Shown here: positions 14,615-16,350 of the stretch, piece by piece
Numbering within the stretch: the first letter of the stretch is position 1
Layout of the letters: each line of letters opens with the position of its first letter
Assembly: GCA_050305935.1 (NCBI GenBank)
Contig: JBNLGG010000082.1
Location: forward strand, 1 to 16,350
Length of the DNA: 16,350 nt
Direction: 5' to 3'
DNA from: CAJXNP01 sp050305935
Lineage (GTDB): Bacteria > Bacteroidota > Bacteroidia > Cytophagales > Cyclobacteriaceae
Program-made: the position numbers and the translations under genes
The notes under the pieces: generated by a model
Databases searched by the model: none
Told to the model about the DNA's origin: nothing
The model's input: only the letters and a program-made list of their open reading frames with translations

Positions 14615-16350
14615 ATGAGAGAAAAATTTTACAAATTTTCCAATTACACCTATGCCTGTCTGATCGGCGCCTGCAGTTTACTCTATGTGACTGCGGCACA
14701 CGCGCAGACAAAACAGGTGTCGGGGCAGGTGTTGTCGGCAGAAGACAATGATCCCCTTATTGGTGTGAATGTGATGATTCCCGGTACTACACAGGGAACG
14801 GTTACCGGTATAGAGGGGGATTTTAACCTCCAGCTAGATGCGTCCGTGGAACGTCTGATATTCTCCTACGTGGGCTATTTAACAGATACGGTCTTGATTG
14901 GGAACCAATCCTACCTGACCGTTTCAATGTTTCCGGATGTCACCCAGTTAGCAGATATTGTAGTGGTGGGTTACGGTACCCAGCGTAAGAAGGACCTGAC
15001 CTCCGCGATAGCGACCGTCTCACCGGAAGAGATCACCAAATCTCCTTCCGGCCAGACCATGCAGGCATTGCAGGGAAAGGTAGCCGGTGTACAGATTGTA
15101 AGCGCCGGAGAACCGGGAAGTGAGCCGACGGTAAGGATCAGGGGAATAGGATCCTTCCCTGGCAGCAGTGACGCCTCACCATTGTACGTGGTGGATGACA
15201 TGTTTTTTGACAACATCGATTTTCTTAATCCTTCGGACATCGAATCGCTGTCTGTATTAAAAGATGCGTCAGCAGCCGCGATTTACGGAGTGAGGGCGGC
15301 AAATGGTGTGGTATTGATTACTACTAAAAAAGGATCTTTTAATAAAAAGGCTACCATCACTTACGAAGGCTACTACGGAATGCAGGTTCCGCAAAATGTA
15401 TTGAAGATGGCCAATGCAGAACAATTTGTGAACTATGTCAATCAAACTGGATCAGCGGCGGATATCAGTTATGTCCAAAACGCCATGCAGAAATTCGGAA
15501 GAAGCAGAATCAACCCCAATGTACCGGATGTGAATACCGACTGGTACGCTGAAATAATGGAGCCCGCGCCTCAGCAAAATCACTCGTTGACCATTACCGG
15601 GGGAAATGAAGCGACGGCCTATGCTGTGGGGGTCAGCTATTTTGATCAGGAGGGTCTGTTGGAAACCACCAAAAATTCCTATCAAAGGGTAAACATTCGG
15701 TCGAAGATTGACCAGCAGGTAAATAATTGGCTAAAAGTGGGTGTTAACCTGAATTTAAGTAATGGTGCCAGGTATCTGCCGAATAATGCAGCCTGGTTTA
15801 GCGCATACCACGCAGTACCCATTTTACCTAAATTTGACGAGGAAAACTATGAGGCTCTTTTAGCAGCGGGAACGCCCAATGCGAGTCCCTATGCCAGTGC
15901 ACAACTTTTGGACTATCGGAGCGCCCAAAACCCCTTTCTGGACCTTGACTATTATGACAAGTTGCAGGATATCAGAAAGGTATTGACAGGGATTTATGGT
16001 GAAGTCGAACTGATACCTAACAAATTAACCTACAAACTATCCTATAACATGTCCCTTATGTCCCTGAAGGAACGGACAGTGAACCTGCCATATTGGGTAT
16101 CAAACGAAACGAACAGGGATTTGTCGACGATCAATTCCTCACGAACGCAGGAGACTAATCAGTTTCTCGATAATGTGCTGACCTACAACGAGAATTTTGG
16201 TAACCATAATGTGACAGTAATGGCCGGCATGTCTTACCGGGACGAATGGTATGATTTTCTACGAGGTTCGGCCGAAGATATCCCGCTCAATGAGAACTCA
16301 TGGTACATAGGGCAATCTCAATCTGAAAGCTCGAAGCAGGTAGATGACAA
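14615..16350 (+). CDS. SusC/RagA-type TonB-linked outer-membrane transporter, 3' end beyond window
   Basis: The frame is open from ATG 14615 to the window edge (578 codons); full members have about 1000 residues. A signal peptide covers 1-30 (LLYVTAAHA, then QTKQ). The CarboxypepD_reg-like domain lies at about 33-106 (VSGQVLSAEDNDPLIGVNV, TVTGIEGDFNL, LIFSYVGY). The SusC signature DIVVVGYGTQRKKDLTSAI (114-132) opens the plug domain, which ends with PLYVVDDMFF and SLSVLKDASAAAIYGVRAAN (211-230). Barrel strands follow (TITYEGYYGMQVPQ, HSLTITGG, YAVGVSYFDQEGLLE). SusC proteins import glycans or peptides in the outer membrane with a SusD lipoprotein lid, normally encoded directly downstream and therefore outside this window. 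The substrate cannot be told. The preceding 7TM-DISM zinc-ribbon gene is its likely regulator. Confidence 0.95.
   Translation, partial: MREKFYKFSNYTYACLIGACSLLYVTAAHAQTKQVSGQVLSAEDNDPLIGVNVMIPGTTQGTVTGIEGDFNLQLDASVERLIFSYVGYLTDTVLIGNQSYLTVSMFPDVTQLADIVVVGYGTQRKKDLTSAIATVSPEEITKSPSGQTMQALQGKVAGVQIVSAGEPGSEPTVRIRGIGSFPGSSDASPLYVVDDMFFDNIDFLNPSDIESLSVLKDASAAAIYGVRAANGVVLITTKKGSFNKKATITYEGYYGMQVPQNVLKMANAEQFVNYVNQTGSAADISYVQNAMQKFGRSRINPNVPDVNTDWYAEIMEPAPQQNHSLTITGGNEATAYAVGVSYFDQEGLLETTKNSYQRVNIRSKIDQQVNNWLKVGVNLNLSNGARYLPNNAAWFSAYHAVPILPKFDEENYEALLAAGTPNASPYASAQLLDYRSAQNPFLDLDYYDKLQDIRKVLTGIYGEVELIPNKLTYKLSYNMSLMSLKERTVNLPYWVSNETNRDLSTINSSRTQETNQFLDNVLTYNENFGNHNVTVMAGMSYRDEWYDFLRGSAEDIPLNENSWYIGQSQSESSKQVDD

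Overview
The window comes from a member of the Bacteroidota, probably a Cytophagales- or Flavobacteriia-like bacterium. The evidence is a SusC/RagA-type TonB-dependent transporter, an outer-membrane beta-barrel receptor of the OMP_b-brl_3 type, a PorT-like beta-barrel protein, lipoproteins with Bacteroidota surface-export signals (Cys followed by Ser/Lys and acidic residues), a LytS/LytTR two-component pair, a PAS-LuxR-like regulator with the 'hPxFFekl...YPxLs' C-terminal domain typical of the phylum, and a 7TM-DISM receptor. Genus cannot be told from the sequence. No tRNA, rRNA, CRISPR array or intact mobile element was seen.

Layout. (1) 1-3445, minus strand, AT-rich: an accessory surface-protein cluster with a lipoprotein cut by the window edge, a decayed tail of an LRR lipoprotein, an intact LRR lipoprotein and an RCC1-type beta-propeller protein built of seven exact 48-residue repeats. 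An approximately 85-bp sequence with an identical 20-bp GTTAAC-containing core lies upstream of both the LRR gene and the RCC1 gene. The second copy also lies directly in front of the divergent PAS-LuxR regulator (3701-4633). (2) 4634-7517: terminator, then an AT-rich LytS-like kinase and LytTR regulator that overlap by 8 bp. They are followed by a large imperfect hairpin repeat that supplies the end of the regulator gene, and by a small lipoprotein of unknown function. (3) 7518-9219: hairpin-rich sequence, an IS66-type transposase remnant broken by an in-frame stop, a beta-barrel protein and about 390 bp without a recognised gene. (4) 9220-12298: a group III truncated haemoglobin divergent from an OMP_b-brl_3 receptor, with a TGTTCA palindrome between them. 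(5) 12484-16350: a seven-transmembrane DISM receptor whose cytoplasmic tail carries an IS1595-transposase-type zinc ribbon in place of a kinase or cyclase. It is followed by a SusC-type transporter whose upstream region holds a 14-bp perfect direct repeat and a 7-bp-arm palindrome.

The most interesting unit is the last one. A membrane sensor appears to have taken over the DNA-recognition part of a transposase, and it sits directly upstream of a nutrient transporter with candidate operator repeats. It could be a one-component, membrane-tethered control of a SusC(D) locus. Second is the duplicated GTTAAC element, which suggests that the two repeat-protein genes and the PAS-LuxR regulator form one regulon. 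Both are inferences from sequence layout.
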